DNA of 64,000 nucleotides. Source: Actinomortierella ambigua. Taxonomy: Eukaryota > Mortierellomycota > Mortierellomycetes > Mortierellales > Mortierellaceae. The stretch is taken from contig JAAAJB010000004.1 of the NCBI GenBank assembly GCA_016098155.1, positions 1-64,000 on the forward strand. The letters run 5' to 3'. Made by a program: the position numbers and the translations under genes. Within the stretch, counting starts at the first letter, position 1. Every line of letters starts with the position of its first letter. Shown here piece by piece: positions 35,986 through 48,884 of this stretch. The notes under the pieces are model-generated. The model saw nothing but the letters and a program-made list of their open reading frames with translations. It was not told the DNA's origin and did no database searches.

Positions 35986-36994
35986 CTACAGCTCGTCCTT
36001 GCCCCGGCCGTTGATCTCCAGCAGCTCGACGTCGAAAATCAAGGTGGACTTGGCTATCAGATTTTTCCAAAAGTATAATGTCATCAGCAAGCGGGTTCAT
36101 CAAGGCGCGCCCTTGGATCATCTTGCCTATTTCGTCGAGAGCCACCGCCGCGCCCCTCTTGTTCACTTACCGGGAATAGGGCCCATAGCACGATCACCAT
36201 ATGCAAGGTGGGAGGGGATAGTCAACTTGCGCTTCTCGCCAATGCACATATCCTTCAGACCTTGATCCCAACCTATTAACGTAGTGCGATCGATAATAAG
36301 AGCGTCCAATGAGTTTTTTTTTCACAGTCATCGTCTACAAATAGCACACGCTTTCTCAATTGATCAAAAAAAGACTCATGAGCCTACGCCCTTACCCTTG
36401 ATGACCATGCCCCAGCCTAATTGGTAGAGAGTGAGCAAGTGTAACAAATATCATGCGTTTAGGAGGAAAAATAAAGAAAATGTGTGCAACATCATGCTCA
36501 ACCCTTCCCCCTACAATCAGTTTTGTGACCCTCTACCGCCATCACGGGATTATGTTCTGTCGAATTACCAAGGTTGAAGTCGAAGGGCATATCGCGGTCA
36601 TGGCTCGAGTCAAACTTTTTGCCATCGAGAAGGAGGCCTGTGTAGTGCATCGACAGCTTGTCACTAAAGCGAAAAAAAATAAAGACCAAAGATGTTGCCT
36701 TTCAGTGTCAGCGGTCCACGAACGAATACAAATACCATGTATTTCAGACTTCACAGCCAGCACATACCCATCTTTGCTCTTCTGCTTGCACTCCTCAGGC
36801 ACAAAGGTCTTTTCTATAAACAACATCAAGGATACGGTTGTCAGTTGGTGTTGCCACCGTCAGTGTAGCATCGCATGGTATAAGATGCGCAAGTTGATGA
36901 GACCGCTATTCTTCTTACCGATAACAAGTTCCTCCTTAGCAAGGACCTGGGCGGCAAAAAGCAGAGCAGCAGTGGCGATGACAGTGAATTTCAT
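35986..36994 (-). CDS. ER-lumenal FKBP-type peptidyl-prolyl isomerase with KDEL signal
   Basis: Proposed exons in transcription order: 36994-36919, 36813-36768, 36663-36569, 36416-36396, 36272-36171, 36053-35986 (135 aa). It resembles FKBP2/FKBP13, the small ER FKBP that accelerates proline isomerisation in secretory proteins and binds FK506. Residues 1-19 form a signal peptide ([18 protein letters not shown]). FKBP pocket residues are present: HYTG, KFDSS, PFDF, VIKGWDQGL, LAYGDR, and [10 protein letters not shown] at the end. The product finishes in GRGKDEL, a classical ER-retrieval tetrapeptide. Exon 4 is only 21 nt (WGMVIK plus split Gly codons) yet is flanked by good sites and restores the conserved active-site Val-Ile and Trp. 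Six exons in 1 kb is dense compared with neighbours. Confidence 0.93.
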
Positions 36995-38357
36995 GGTGAG
37001 ATGTCGTGAGTGAATGGGATGTTGAATTGGAGAGAAATGTAAAAGTGAGACACTTTCTCGGTCCCACTTGTCCCGCTCGACATAAGGTTGTGGGGAGAGG
37101 GACTGGCGGGCAGGGCCAATCAGTCGGCGCCAGCCCGTCCGCCGAGTCTCTGTACGTAGCGCGGTGTACGTACGTGAACACTTATCCTACCATCACACCA
37201 TGTTGGATTGGCCCCACCCCGCCAAGCACCTTTTGCCAAAAATGAATAAGAAAGAAGAGAAGAGCACTGCTGCCAACCCCACATGCAGCTCAAGGCGGAG
37301 GACACCCTTTACATCCTTGCATTAAAGAATGATCCGTCGAGAGGCGTCGAGCACGTCCTAGCCGTTTGCTCCTTCGGTCCTGACTCTTTGTCTTCAGACC
37401 CCGAAAGAAGGCACGGTGGGTGAGAAGGAGAGGGAGGGTGAGAAGAAAGAATAGTCGACGCCGACAACTAATCTCAAGACAACGCATCCGTATGGCCAGT
37501 GTACAGCAACCTCAGCGCCAACTGCCTCCCCAACGCTCTCGTTGCTTAGAGGATTCTTGATGCTGTCTACGGAACTTCCGGGCGCAACCTGACATCAGGA
37601 GCACCCCGTATTGTAGTGAATAAAAGGCGCTCTCGATTTTTTAACTGTCGTTCGAAAGCAGTAGTGTAGTGATGTCGATACACCCATGCCCACACACACA
37701 CCTACACAAGCACACAAACACAAACACACACACACACACACACATACAAGCAAATTCCATCCCACGCTGTCTGCCCATGCCAGCTCCTGAAAATCCTCGA
37801 CCAAACAGAAAGAGTTTTAGAGTTTCAAGGAGACAAGAGACCGTGTGCTGCATCCTGTGTTTGTTCATGTGCCATTTCACCTGTCCTAAAACGGCCCACA
37901 TCCTGCAAAATTGGCACAGACGATGTTGCGTTCCTTTCTATCCTCGAATATCGTTCATCTTGCTGCTCCTATCGTCCTCGACGTGGGTAACACTCTGGGT
38001 CGCCTGTCCTTTCCAACGCCTCCCCTTTTCATAACCCGCGTCATTTCCAGCGAATACCAGCATTCCAGATACTCATGTCCACTCTAAAATCCCAAAGACC
38101 CTCGCGCTCGCTAGAGCAATCCCTCGGGTGACCAAGTGATGAACAGCGTGCCTAAAAATATGTAAACTTGGTTCTGCCCTTTCTCTTTGAGTTTACAGAC
38201 ATTTGACTTGCAAAGCATGCTCTTGCACCATTCTTTGAAGCATCGCGTCCCTCTTTTGTTGCCAATCCTCAGCTGTTGTTTTTCCCCCTAGTTATTTTAC
38301 TAAAGCATCCTCACACATCGGCTTCAAAGCGTCCTTCTGTCTCCATAACTTGAGACC
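36995..38357. other. Divergent intergenic region, FKBP/TRP-like gene
   Basis: About 1.36 kb without a supported gene, containing a CA microsatellite at 37690-37745. The open frame over the repeat is a His/Thr/Asn low-complexity shadow. Confidence 0.45.
37690..37745. repeat. CA-rich microsatellite
   Basis: Interrupted (CA)n tract with ACAAAC and CCTACACAAG breaks, between the FKBP and TRP-like genes. Confidence 0.9.
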
Positions 38358-41300
38358 ATGCAACTTCGAAGGAGCCTTTCTCTTAAATCAATCACAGTCA
38401 TCACAACAGTACTCAACCAATATGCTCTAGGCTCGTCGGCTTTTGTTGCTGCTGCGGACATGGGGGCCACCGCGCCATCAAACCCTAGTTTGCGCACCAT
38501 CCAATCTATTGGGTTCCGTGCGTGCAAAGAATCGCCGCTTCTCGTCACAACCACACCCCTCTCCTCCTCAACGACAAGTAAAAAAAGCCTCGACCTCACA
38601 GGTCTCTCCATCCTCTACAATGGCGACTCCAATACAATCACCCTAAGCGCTGAGGGCACAGTTCTTGAACCACTCGGCACCACGACATTCGGTACGTTGA
38701 TGAGCTGATAGGAACCTCCCCCCCCCCAACTCTGGCCAGCGATGATGTAAGATATTGACCATCGATCGTACTATACGATTGCTCACCCTCCCCTCCCCTC
38801 CTCCTCAATAGCACATATTATTGTCGCCGGCTACGATAGAGTCTTTTACGACCACAAGTTGGAGCTCTCCAGATTTGCCCACCTCACTCCAGAGTAAGTA
38901 AAAAATGGACCTAATATCTCCAGGACCCTCTGCTCAAAAATAGTGTGGTTCGAAAGACTGCAGTGTCTAAATTGACATCTCTTGTTCATGTCACCAGCAT
39001 CACCGGTGACTTTTCGCTTCATGAAACCTTCGCTGCTCCAGCAGAGTTACCGGAACAACTTCCCTTGACACTCTTCAAGTTCCCAGCGTTTGAGGTACTC
39101 GCCACGATCGAACTCCTTGGAAGCGACGGAAGACCTCTTCTGTGCACATCACTCCCACTGGTCAATTCTGTTAGCGCTCATTCATCCGTGATCACCTTAG
39201 CATCTGTCTCGGTCGCAGCAGCAACTCTTGCCCTCACCGGCATCACCAGTTTGTTGACGTCTCTCATGTCGTCAGTACCTGTGCTGGCGACTGTGCCACT
39301 TGTTCAATCCATCGCGGCGGCTGGAGGAACAACATCATCTCCCACCGCCTCGGCTTCGCTCTCGCCCAGCATTTGGGATGTTGTTTCGTTTTGTCAATTT
39401 GTAGCCATGACAGGGTCGCTGGATCTCGAGTATCCGGAGCTACTGAGGCAATGGACACAAAACTTTGCGTGGTCCATGGGGCTGGTCGAGGTTAAAAGTT
39501 GGAACGATATCATCAACTGGCTCCGCGGTAAAGCAAGTAGAAATGAAGTTTCGGATCAAGAGCAACAGCAAGAGCATAATAGCCAAGGAGATGATAACCA
39601 TCAGCAACAGCAAGAGCAAGCCCCACCCCTCCCAACACTCCTACCGCCCGGCAAATCTGGCTTCAAGTATGGGCATCGACAGCCTCTATCCTACAACAAT
39701 ACCAGTCTCCATGAACCAACAACCGGAAAGTCGAACAATGGCAGCAACAACTCCGCGTCCCGACTGAGGTCCCTTTTGAGTTCATTCTCTCCCCGCCCAT
39801 GGATGAGTCCGCACACCATTGCCTTCTTGAAGCATTTTCGAGCCAACGATACGGGGGTATCGGTCCATTTGGCGACCCGACAGGATCACCGTCAGGAAAA
39901 TGCTGCTGGCACCGATATCAACGTGGAGATTGCCCATCTACCTGGTGAGGCACTGCTACCTTCGAGCGAGGACCCCAATAGTCTCCAAGCGTGGCCTGAG
40001 CTATCGACCGCTGTACCTTGCGCCAACGACACCAACCGGCCTTCATCACGATTCCTTGGTGGATCAGGCAAACAGAACCAAGAACTCCAACAGCTCGATA
40101 CACGTTCAGGACCCATCCAGCCTTCCGGCCTGCATTCGTTCGGCGATCGCCTCCACATCCCCGCAAGAAACATGTTTATGACATCGCTCTTTGCCCTGTT
40201 GACCGTCATCGTCATTCTATCGCTGGTCGCTGTCGTTGCGCGCGCATCACTCGAGGTGTATGCGTTTTATCGTCCGGGGAAGTTTACCAAGCTTCGGCGT
40301 CGATTCCTCACCTATTATGCTGGCCATCTGTTGCGAGTGACCTTACTTGGCTTCTTTGCCGTTTCGACATTGGCCTTTTATCAACTGACGCTGGATGACG
40401 CCTGGCCTATGATGTCCCTGGCGACCCTGACGCTCTTCGTCCTCCTCAGCATGGTCGTCATCACGACCGTTCGCCTTCGACGCGCAGGATGCACGAGCCT
40501 CTTCGTGGAAGGTCCGCTCAAGTCCAAGTATGGACCTCTTTATGACCAATACATGCTCTCGGCCTATCTATTCTTTGCTCCGGTGCTCGTCTACCAGTTC
40601 AGCAAGGCTGCCCTGGTGGGATTGGGCCAAGGCGACCCGTACGAGGACAATCGCCGCCATGGCACCATTCACCTCATCGACGATGGCCGAAGCGCACCCA
40701 GCGCCTGGGTCCAAACGCTCTTGATGCTGCTGCTCGAGGTCGCCTTTGCCGGTCTGCTCCTCTGGCGACGACCCTATGCTGATGTGACACCAAACCGACT
40801 GAACGCCGTCTTGGGCGTACTCCGTGTCGTCAACATCATGCTCCTTACAGTGTTGTTGGAGGGCGCCTCGTCGTCAGCTGTCTCGCGGGCCACGGTTGGG
40901 GTGGCCATCACTGTCCTCCAGGCGCTCATCCTAGCTGTTCTCGCCATCCTCGTGATTTACCAGCTCGGGAAGACCGCGTGGCGTCTCAGAAAGGCACTCC
41001 AGCTGGTATCCAAGAATGCAAAGAAGGAGAGCGCGCTTTCGATGGATAGAAGACCCAAGTATTTGTTGGAGGATGGCGAAGAGGTTCTGGTAGTTTCTGT
41101 CAAAGATGACGAGAACAACGACGACGAAGGAGTTCGTTTCGGTCGCAACGCAATGGATCTTCCACGCTTGAACGATGCCAGCTTTTCCAATTCTAGCATC
41201 TCCACTCTTGTAGGCCGGATGAGTATCGGAGCCCTGCCCAGTATTGAGTACAGAAGCCCCGCGAATAGTGTCGCGAATGTGAGTTATCTTGAAAACTCGC

Positions 41301-43333
41301 ACTACCATCAGGCTAGCCCTTGCCGGCCACGACCAAAGATTTTCGTTTCGAACAGCGATAGGTCACCAGAGGCGACTCTTTCTAGGACCGACAGCACGTC
41401 ATCGCACATCTTGGACTATTACAGCCCAGCTTACTTGCCGAGTTCACTACGCGAAAAGCATTTGGCCTCCCAGGCAATGTTGCAGCCAGGTCTAGACGGC
41501 ACTCTGAGGTCCAAGGAGCATGTCATCACTGGGTCAACGCTTGCCGTGCCACTACAGATGGATGTGCCTTGGGTCCAATCGGCGTACATGACACGGCGCA
41601 AGAGTGAGTCGAATGTGCCACAACCGCATCCCTTCACACAGGATGAGCCAAAGGGACCATTAGGACCCTCCGGTATCTCACTTTTAAACATTGCACTGGC
41701 CAGCGAAGAGAACGACAACCACGATGAGCAGCTCAGCCAGCGACGCTGGCGACCTCGTTCTCTTGGTGGTAGTATGCTGATGAGGACACTTGCCAATGTC
41801 AGTAGCGGTAGCCTGCCTCCTCCCCCGATCCAGTGTGATTTTATGAACTTGATCCCGAGCACGCTTCAGGGACCACCGCCTTCGCCGCCTAGAGAGGTGT
41901 CCTCACGCATCTTACCCATCATGGCTGCACTGTCGTCGATGGCAGCGACTGCTGGGCCTGGTTCACCTACATCCGCAGCTATCGACAATGACCGAGACAC
42001 CACGCAGCCGGTCCATCATCCTGATGAGTATGGCTATAGCGACGACAAAGCACTGGCAGGCGACGCCAGCGACAACGACGGCAACGAACACAAAGGCGAG
42101 GAAGGGGAAGACAGGAAAGAAGAAGGAGGAGAAGAAGAAAAAGGGGAAGAAGAGGAAGAGGAAGAGGAGGAAGATTCTCCACACCCATATCCGCCTCTTC
42201 CGGTCAGGATTGCAGCCTTGATGGCCTACTGCTTCCCGGACGAGACATCTCGGTCAACGCAGCCTTCACTAGTCCCACACTCTCCATGTCCCTATGTGTT
42301 GACGCCCATTCACCCTCTATCTCCCATGTTCCACCCCGGTTCCTCCTTCTACCCTGCTTCTTCTTCGCGGCACTCGTATGATCTATCTAGGCCTTCGCCG
42401 AACGGATGTGCATGCGTTCTCCCGCCTCCAGGCTCGCAGGGTCATCATCATCATCGCCGACGACGACCATCCTCACTCTCATTCGCTACGCCTAGCCCGC
42501 GCTTCAGGCCCGCCCTGAGGATCGACACAAAGACTCCCCCGCCGCCATCGAAAAAGCGACCCTTGTCATTATTTTATAAGACCACTGCCGGATCTATTGA
42601 TACTATGATGGCAACTACTACTACAGCCCTCGCTCCGGTTCCTGTTCCTGCGCGGCCACCCCAGATCCCGCTTCCTGCCTTGCCCTGTAGTGGTCTCAGC
42701 AATAACAGCATCAGCAACAGTGTCAACAGTAGTGTCAGCAGCAGCAATGGCAGCAGTGTCAGCAGCAAAGGTAGCCAGTCCTCCATGAGTAGCGACAACG
42801 ACGTCAAGCTGGACTCGACGTCGTCGTCGTCGTCGTCGTCGTGCACGATGAATACGCTGCCGACGCCATCCTCCCCCTCCTGGTCGTCGCCCTCGTCTTC
42901 GTCTTTTGCCTCCAGCCTGGCCTCGCTTCCTCGATCGATGACGGATCCCATGCCTAGGCGACCCAGCGGTCCAATGATGGCCGGTGACGGCTCTAATTCT
43001 GACTCTAGCCCCAGCGCCAGTTCGAACACCATCGTGAGCGATGCCCTTCCAGCAGCGACGAAGACGATGACGGCCGCTTCTCGGCACTCTGTTTCGAACG
43101 AGGTCTTTGCCCAGATGGATCAACACGAACAAAAACAACAGCAACGGCAACAGAAACAACCACCACCACCACCACCACCACTCCCACCACTACTATCACA
43201 ACAACAACAGCAGCAGCAAAGCCGAGATGTCTCCATGTCTCCACCCGCACGCCCGAAACCTACCGCTATGGCCAAGGCCATGCCGTTTTCGCCGGCTAAA
43301 CGTCCTCAATACCACTATCCGCTCCTAGGCTGA
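38358..43333 (+). CDS. TRP-like membrane protein of the fungal FLC/Pkd2 family
   Basis: Proposed exons: 38358-38691, 38813-38894, 38944-43333 (1601 aa). The fungal FLC/Pkd2 family has a lumenal ML-like domain followed by a TRP-like membrane region, and acts in calcium handling and wall or flavin-related transport. Here a signal-like N-terminus precedes CKESPLLV and SILYNGDSNTITLSAEG, which look like the ML-like domain. One hydrophobic segment lies at about 39200-39300, and about eight more cluster at 40170-40980 (MFMTSLFALLTVIVILSLVA, LLRVTLLGFFAVSTLAFY, AYLFFAPVLVYQFSKAAL, TLLMLLLEVAFAGLLLWRRPY, ILAVLAILVIYQLGKTAW). RRPYADVTPNRLN is typical of the family's TRP domain. The cytosolic tail of about 770 residues is low complexity: a Glu/Lys run near 42110-42175, Ser runs, and Gln/Pro runs at the end. 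Converges with SHQ1. Confidence 0.85.
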
Positions 43334-43466
43334 TTTTTTTTTCAATACTCTGGGTTGGACGAGGCGTGAGTGGAAGTGGGGGCGGGGTGGTTGGCACCTT
43401 TAATCTAATGATCTATACTTTTTTTTTGAACCAAGTACGATATATATTTTTTTCTTTAATTTTTGC

Positions 43467-46168
43467 TTAGTTGAGCTCAATAATCATGGGTCTGGGACCT
43501 TCCTGCATAAAGATGCTCTCTTCCTCATTATCGTCTTTGGGTCGCTCCGCTTCATTGTCTTTCATGTCCTCGTCGCGTTGAGTTTGGCTGACTTCTTCAT
43601 CCGAGGAATCCTCCTCCTCCTCCTCGTCGTCGTCTTCGTCTGACGATGTGTCTTCGTCCGACGAGGTCTCATCATCATCATCATCATCGTCGTCGTCTTC
43701 ACTCTCCTCGGGAGGTTCTCTGGCCAAAGCTTCCAGCTCATCCAGGTGCCATCCAATCTCGCTCTTCTGGATCTCAAAGTGATGCAGTTCGTGTGCCAGC
43801 GTTCTCAGCACCTTGTCACTATCATATCGCACAAACGATCACACCAGAAAAAAAAAGTTAGGAGCTGCGGAACAACCACCATATCATCGGTCATTTTAGA
43901 ATGCCCCCTTTCCTCTCTCTCCCCTTCCTCCCCCCCCCTTTTCTTCTTACCTTGCGCTCTGGATCCACACACAATAATCCTCGATAAACATCTTGCTATA
44001 GATATAATACACATCATCATGGTCCAGCACCTCCTTGACGGCCAACAGCGCCCTCAGCACCGCGCGCCGGCCCAACCGCAACAACACATACACGTCCTGC
44101 AACACCTTGGTCGCCAACGCCCACTGGCGGTACAACGGGTACGCCAGCATCCGTCGGAACCCAGCCACCACCGTCTCACGCAACGTCCCAAACCGGTCCA
44201 ACGCCGCCAACGTCGCCGACAGCTTGCAGATCGTCCACGCCGTCTCCACCGTGTTCTCGCCCTCCGTCACGCGCAGATTGTAGCTGTACGCAAACAAGAT
44301 GTCCACCAGCCCAAGATACGTCCCCTTGCTGTCCTGGATCAGATATTCGCGCTTCGGGAGGTCGCGCAGTAGATCTTGCTCTTTGGCTGTGAACGGACTG
44401 GCTGCTGCTGCTGCTGCTTCTGCTGGGATTGAGGAGGATGTCGTCAGGGAGAGTTGGGCCAGCGTCGAGCTGAGGCGCTCGTCCGATCTGCCGCCTGCGG
44501 AGGGCCGAGATGGATCAATCACTTTTACGTGGGACAGACCGGATCCTTGGAGCATGATCCCGGACGAGGGATCCTGTTGGTGCTGATCGGCCTTTGTGAC
44601 ATCTTCGACAGTCGTTGCAATGGGGTTTGTGGAAGATGGTGCTGATGTTGTAGTTGCTGTGAGGGTGGTGGTGGAGGAAGACGAGGTGGTGCCTACCATG
44701 GATGATGCTGGTGTGGCCAAGGCTGCTATCGGCGATGATGGGGATGATGGTGCTGGTGCTGACGAGACCTCGGCAATGAGGGTTGGTCGGGTCTTGACTT
44801 CCCGCAGCCCAATGGCGTCGAACCCAGGATCTTGCTTCGTTTCGGAAGTGAGGCTGTTATCCTCTTCGCCTTGTGGCACGATGTTCAACAGTGACGATCG
44901 TGTTAATGGGGTGATGCCGCTGCCACCGCTCGTGGTGGGTGTGTCCAGTGGTGTGATGAGAGGCGCTGGGGAGCTGTTGGGTGAGAGGGTGGTGGTGCCA
45001 TGAGTCGTCTTGGACAGCAGTGTGGCCGGCGACGGCTTCGATGACTGTGTCTGTTTCTGCAATCCTGGGGCTAATGTTCCAGTGGACGCCGCGGCTGCTG
45101 CCGATTCCTTCTCCGCCTTTTGGATCGCGCGCAGTTCTTGCCACCACGGAGTCTTGAACTTGAGAATGTGCTGAATCTCGTCCTCATTCAAGACCTCGCT
45201 CATGTAGTATTCATCATCAAACTTTGCATCCTCGCGCTCTATCCGGTTGGCACGACGTTGCTCCGGTGTTGCATGTTCCGGGTCATAGACATCCAAGGCA
45301 TCATTGCCAGTCTCCTGCACATGGGTGAAGAAGCCATTGTACAGGTTGTTGAATCCATAGCGAACCTCGCTGATCAGCTTCTCTTCCTGCGGAAGGTCCT
45401 GCGGGAGTTGCCAGTCGTACTCTTCGTCTACAAGCAGGATTGATTAGAAATAGAAAATTAGTACATAGTGCGAGGCGAAGTGAGTGATCCCTAAAGTCAT
45501 TTTGCTACCTTCCATCCCATTATGCCGTGCATGTACTCACCCTTGTCGATTTGCATGCCCTCGAGCGTCTCACCACCCTTGACGACCTCGATCAATGGAC
45601 GTTTGGCTTGGCCATCCTTGGCGTCCTTTTGCTCACCCTTCCGGACAAGAAGCCTGGTGAGCATATCCAGATCCGGGAAGAATTGACCTCGTTCCTCCTT
45701 GGCGAGAACGACCGTCAGTTCTCCTTTGGCCACGTCGTATGATGCTTGCGACCGCTCATCCTCTACCACATTTCCCGGGAAAGTCAATCTATGGATATGG
45801 AGGAAGAAGGTGGGGGGGGGGGTGAGAAGTTGTATCATGGTTCATTCAGGCATCGAGAGTGACAATTGCATATGCAGCCACGATATAGAGATGGCGGACC
45901 AAAATATATTCTACCTTAGGAAATAGGGCTTCAAGTAAAACTTGAATTCTGGTCCCTCCACAAACATGTCCACATCCTGGGTCTATTCAACAACACACGA
46001 GGCCATCAAAAGAAGTTAGACACAACCCAAACAAGAAACAGTGACGGTGCTTTTGGAATGAAAGGCATGCCCCAATGCGAGGGTGACATTTACTTTAATG
46101 TGGGGAGCATAGATGACAATGGTGACAAAGTCGTCCGTCTGACTGACGGAGAACTTTGGCGTGATCAT
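43467..46168 (-). CDS. SHQ1: H/ACA snoRNP assembly chaperone Shq1
   Basis: Proposed exons in transcription order: 46168-46094, 45976-45915, 45788-45541, 45427-43951, 43818-43467 (737 aa). Shq1 holds Cbf5/dyskerin before it is assembled into H/ACA RNPs. The N-terminal CS domain is clear: MITPKFSVSQTDDFV, DMFVEGPEFKFYLKPYFLR, LTFPGNVVEDERSQASYDVA, GELTVVLAKEERGQFFPDLD. The SHQ1-specific domain follows: EYDWQLPQDLP, YGFNNLYNGFFTHVQE, then after a linker KREYLIQDSKGTYLGLVDIL, YNLRVTEGENTVETAWTICK and FIEDYCVWIQSARSDKVL. A Ser/Thr/Pro-rich insert of about 200 residues (44420-45100) sits between the two halves of the SHQ1 domain, and the C-terminus is Asp/Glu-rich. All phases agree. Its start is only 111 bp from the stop of the next minus-strand gene. 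Confidence 0.95.
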
Positions 46169-46279
46169 ATTGCTGTGGTGGGTGAATGGAATGAAGAGAC
46201 GTGAAAAAGCTGATCTGCTCCCACTTGATCAACACTGAAGGACAGAGCTTCTATTCCAACAGTCACAAGTTGGTGGCGT

Positions 46280-48003
46280 TTATCGGACATCGTCCTTGAA
46301 CTCTGAGAAATCGCGAATGCGTCGTACGCGCCGCCGTTTCAGCTCTTGATAGGTGCCGTACAACCTCGCCAGATCCTTGAAGAGCACAAACAAAGCGCCA
46401 CCCAGGATATTCCTGTGGAATGTGTCAGGGATCCTTGCCCGCACGAAACCAATGCGTCCCAGTAATCTAAAGGTTATAGGGTACCAGCGTTAAGGATGTT
46501 GAAGGTTCACTTTGATTGGTTCAAAAACAAATAAAAAAAGTAGACAGGCAGACAGAGAGACAAACAAATTGACTTACGTTCCACAAATAGATGAGATGGC
46601 AGGCATCAACAAGGCTCCGGCGATCATCCTGCCTAGGTCCTTGCGATCCAGGAACGATTCTTCTTCACCCTCCTCCGCAGCGGCCTGTGCAGCCACGGCC
46701 GTGGCAGCGTCCATCTCATTCAACTCGGGCTCGATGCTGGCATTCATGCCCAGAGCAGCCACACCATTCGCGCGTTGCTTGTCTCGGCGCCACTTTGTCT
46801 CTAGTCGCTGTGCAAGCCCACCCCAGAGGCCGTTGTAGGCCATCCTGACCCAGGGCAGCAAGGAGATGGTGAGTGCCGGACTGGGTGGGAAGGAAACATT
46901 GAGCTGCTCGTTGCCGACAATCATGAGTGGGATCAAGGGCATCACCGAGTCGATTAACTTTGTCCGTGAAAGAACGAGCAATCCTGGGATCATAGGCAGA
47001 CCCACCTATTAGTACATGCGGAGATAAAAAAAACAAGAGTTGACTAGGTGAGAAAACAGTGGGGATACACAATGTAATCCTTGAAAGTTGAAGACAAGAG
47101 TGACGGAGCATGCATGTCCATCGTACCCAAATGCGCCATCCCCAAGGTTCCGGGCTGCTCAACAGCCGCTCTCCATGTTCCGTGCCACAGATGGCTAAGA
47201 CGGCATATGCACTATAAGAAAAAAAAGGGGGGACAACAAGTCAGCATGGGCCTCGTTGAGATGGGCCAATTAACAACATAAAAAAACATAGCCGCGTGGT
47301 GTTTGATCCATACCCGTATGTTGTGCTTGTGATGAGAACAGAACAAGTGAGTCCCAGGAATGTCATGTATGGAATAGCAGCATGGACAAGCGAGTCAAAC
47401 GAAGAAAAAATGTACAAAGGGATCGAAAGGGGTTCCGCTATCCGATAGACAGTATTGCATACGGAGCATCGAACCTTGATGAATGGAAAATAATAAGAGA
47501 TGAATAATTCGATGTAAGCTCATCTAGGACTCTGGCCATCGTAGAATAACACTAAAAAAGGGTTGGTGGTGGATGAAGAGACAAACCTGCTTTCGAGCAA
47601 ACTGTGCTCTATTCTTGTCGATCCAGTCGAGTAGACAGTCCTCGTGCGAGACAAGTGTGCATTGACATGGATGCACCCATTTACCGACACTGTCCTCGTC
47701 CGTGCCGAAGCAGATGTAACAGCGGTGCGGCTCGGCTTGCTCTGGAGTGCTAGTGGTAGAGGCAGTTGCAGCAGGTGGAGAACGGACTGCCGATGAAGCG
47801 ACAGAGTTGCGGCCGTAGAGTGCCGAGGAGGGCGACGACGCTGCGCTGGTTATTGCTTGGAGTTCTTGGAGGAGATATGCCGCAGACGATGTATTTGCCG
47901 GGGCCGAGGAAGAGGAGGAGGGTGTCGAAGACGAAGGGCCCAGGGAGGCTGCACTTGTAGAGGGTCGCGATGTAGCCGACGTCGGTGCTGATGTTGTATT
48001 CAT
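46280..48003 (-). CDS. RING-CH (MARCH5-like) membrane E3 ubiquitin ligase
   Basis: Proposed exons in transcription order: 48003-47587, 47474-47314, 47211-47127, 47005-46578, 46466-46280 (425 aa). After about 90 low-complexity residues comes a C4HC3 RING-CH: CYIC, HPCQC, SHEDCLLDW, then CSVC in the next exon (VRCSVCNTVYRIAEP). RING-CH proteins are membrane ubiquitin ligases. At least four hydrophobic segments follow (PYMTFLGLTCSVLITSTTYG, YAVLAICG, MIPGLLVLSRTKLIDSVMPL, MIAGALLMPAISSICG). This layout and spacing resemble MARCH5/MITOL of the outer mitochondrial membrane, which controls fission and fusion factors. The end is basic (ELKRRRVRRIRDF). The mitochondrial location is inferred from family resemblance only. 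Confidence 0.87.
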
Positions 48004-48379
48004 TGTTGGAAACTCGAAACGCTCAGGGAGAGAGAGGAGGGGAAATCAATCTCTTGAAGGGTTAGACTGGAGCAAGAGGAATGAGGAGAAGGACGAGTGA
48101 CAATGGAATAATGTGTGTCGAAGAGGAGAAGGGAGGGTGGGCTAGGTTGTCGGTGCATGTGCATGCATGCCTTTCTTCTTTCCCTCTCGTGACTGTGAAT
48201 GATCGACCCTAAAGTGGAAAACGTGGGGGGGGGGCACCAGACCCGTTTTGCCTCTCTTCCATCATCACCATTACTTACTACGACTTGGCACGGCGCGTCT
48301 TTCTGTCACCGCATCCATTCATCTCTCTTCCTTGCACTTGCTTTCTCTCTTTTTCCCTCTTGACTTTTCATACTCCATC
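48004..48379. other. Short divergent promoter region, MARCH5-like/OST5
   Basis: 376 bp between two divergent starts. TC-rich leader on the OST5 side, no recognised site. Confidence 0.5.
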
Positions 48380-48884
48380 ATGGAAACAGCAGGCGCACAA
48401 CTTGTAAGCTGGCATGGCCATCATCTCCCAGTAGGTTGCTACATTGGATGAACCTTTTTTTTTTCATAAACACTCAACGCGCTTCTTCTTGCTCCGATAA
48501 CAGCTTCAGGCATGGGAGGCTGGTACTCCCTTTCAGGCACCCATCCCGAATTGGGTGCATCCTATCCTCGCGATCATTACACTAGGCAACGGTTTGGTGC
48601 TGGCGACCAAGTTTGGCGTGTAAGTTTTTTTTTTTGGTCATAAATCTCGTACGACTTGTATCAATTGCTTCCTTGGAAGACCGGATAGGTGTCAAACCTC
48701 GTGAGCTCACATGGCAATGCACGTTATGCGTTTCTTTTTTTCCAACTTCTTCTTCTTCTTCGGGGGTCTTTTTAGGACAGAGAAACAATCCATCCAGCAC
48801 GATCTCTCGACGGCTATTCCTAGCGCGTTGCTGCTGGGAGCTGGCCTCGTGTTTCTGTTCCTGTCTGTGGGTCTGTACGTCTGA
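48380..48884 (+). CDS. Oligosaccharyltransferase small subunit, OST5/TMEM258-like
   Basis: Exons 48380-48403, 48504-48619 and 48776-48884 encode just 82 aa, close to TMEM258 (79 aa) and yeast Ost5. It is a small two-span subunit of the ER complex that transfers N-glycans to Asn-X-Ser/Thr. Two hydrophobic segments are visible (WVHPILAIITLGNGLVLATK and AIPSALLLGAGLVFLFLSV), and the product ends GLYV, matching the family's GIYV/GVYV terminus. The first exon has only eight codons (METAGAQL) before GTAAGC. Spliced codons recreate the frame across both junctions. No ORF longer than about 40 codons covers this gene, so it is easily missed by ORF scanning. Confidence 0.85.

Noticed and set aside
42569..43159. 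Minus-strand Arg-rich frame within the TRP-like gene tail
   Set aside because: Mirror of Ser/Thr/Gln codons in the long sense frame; no independent support.
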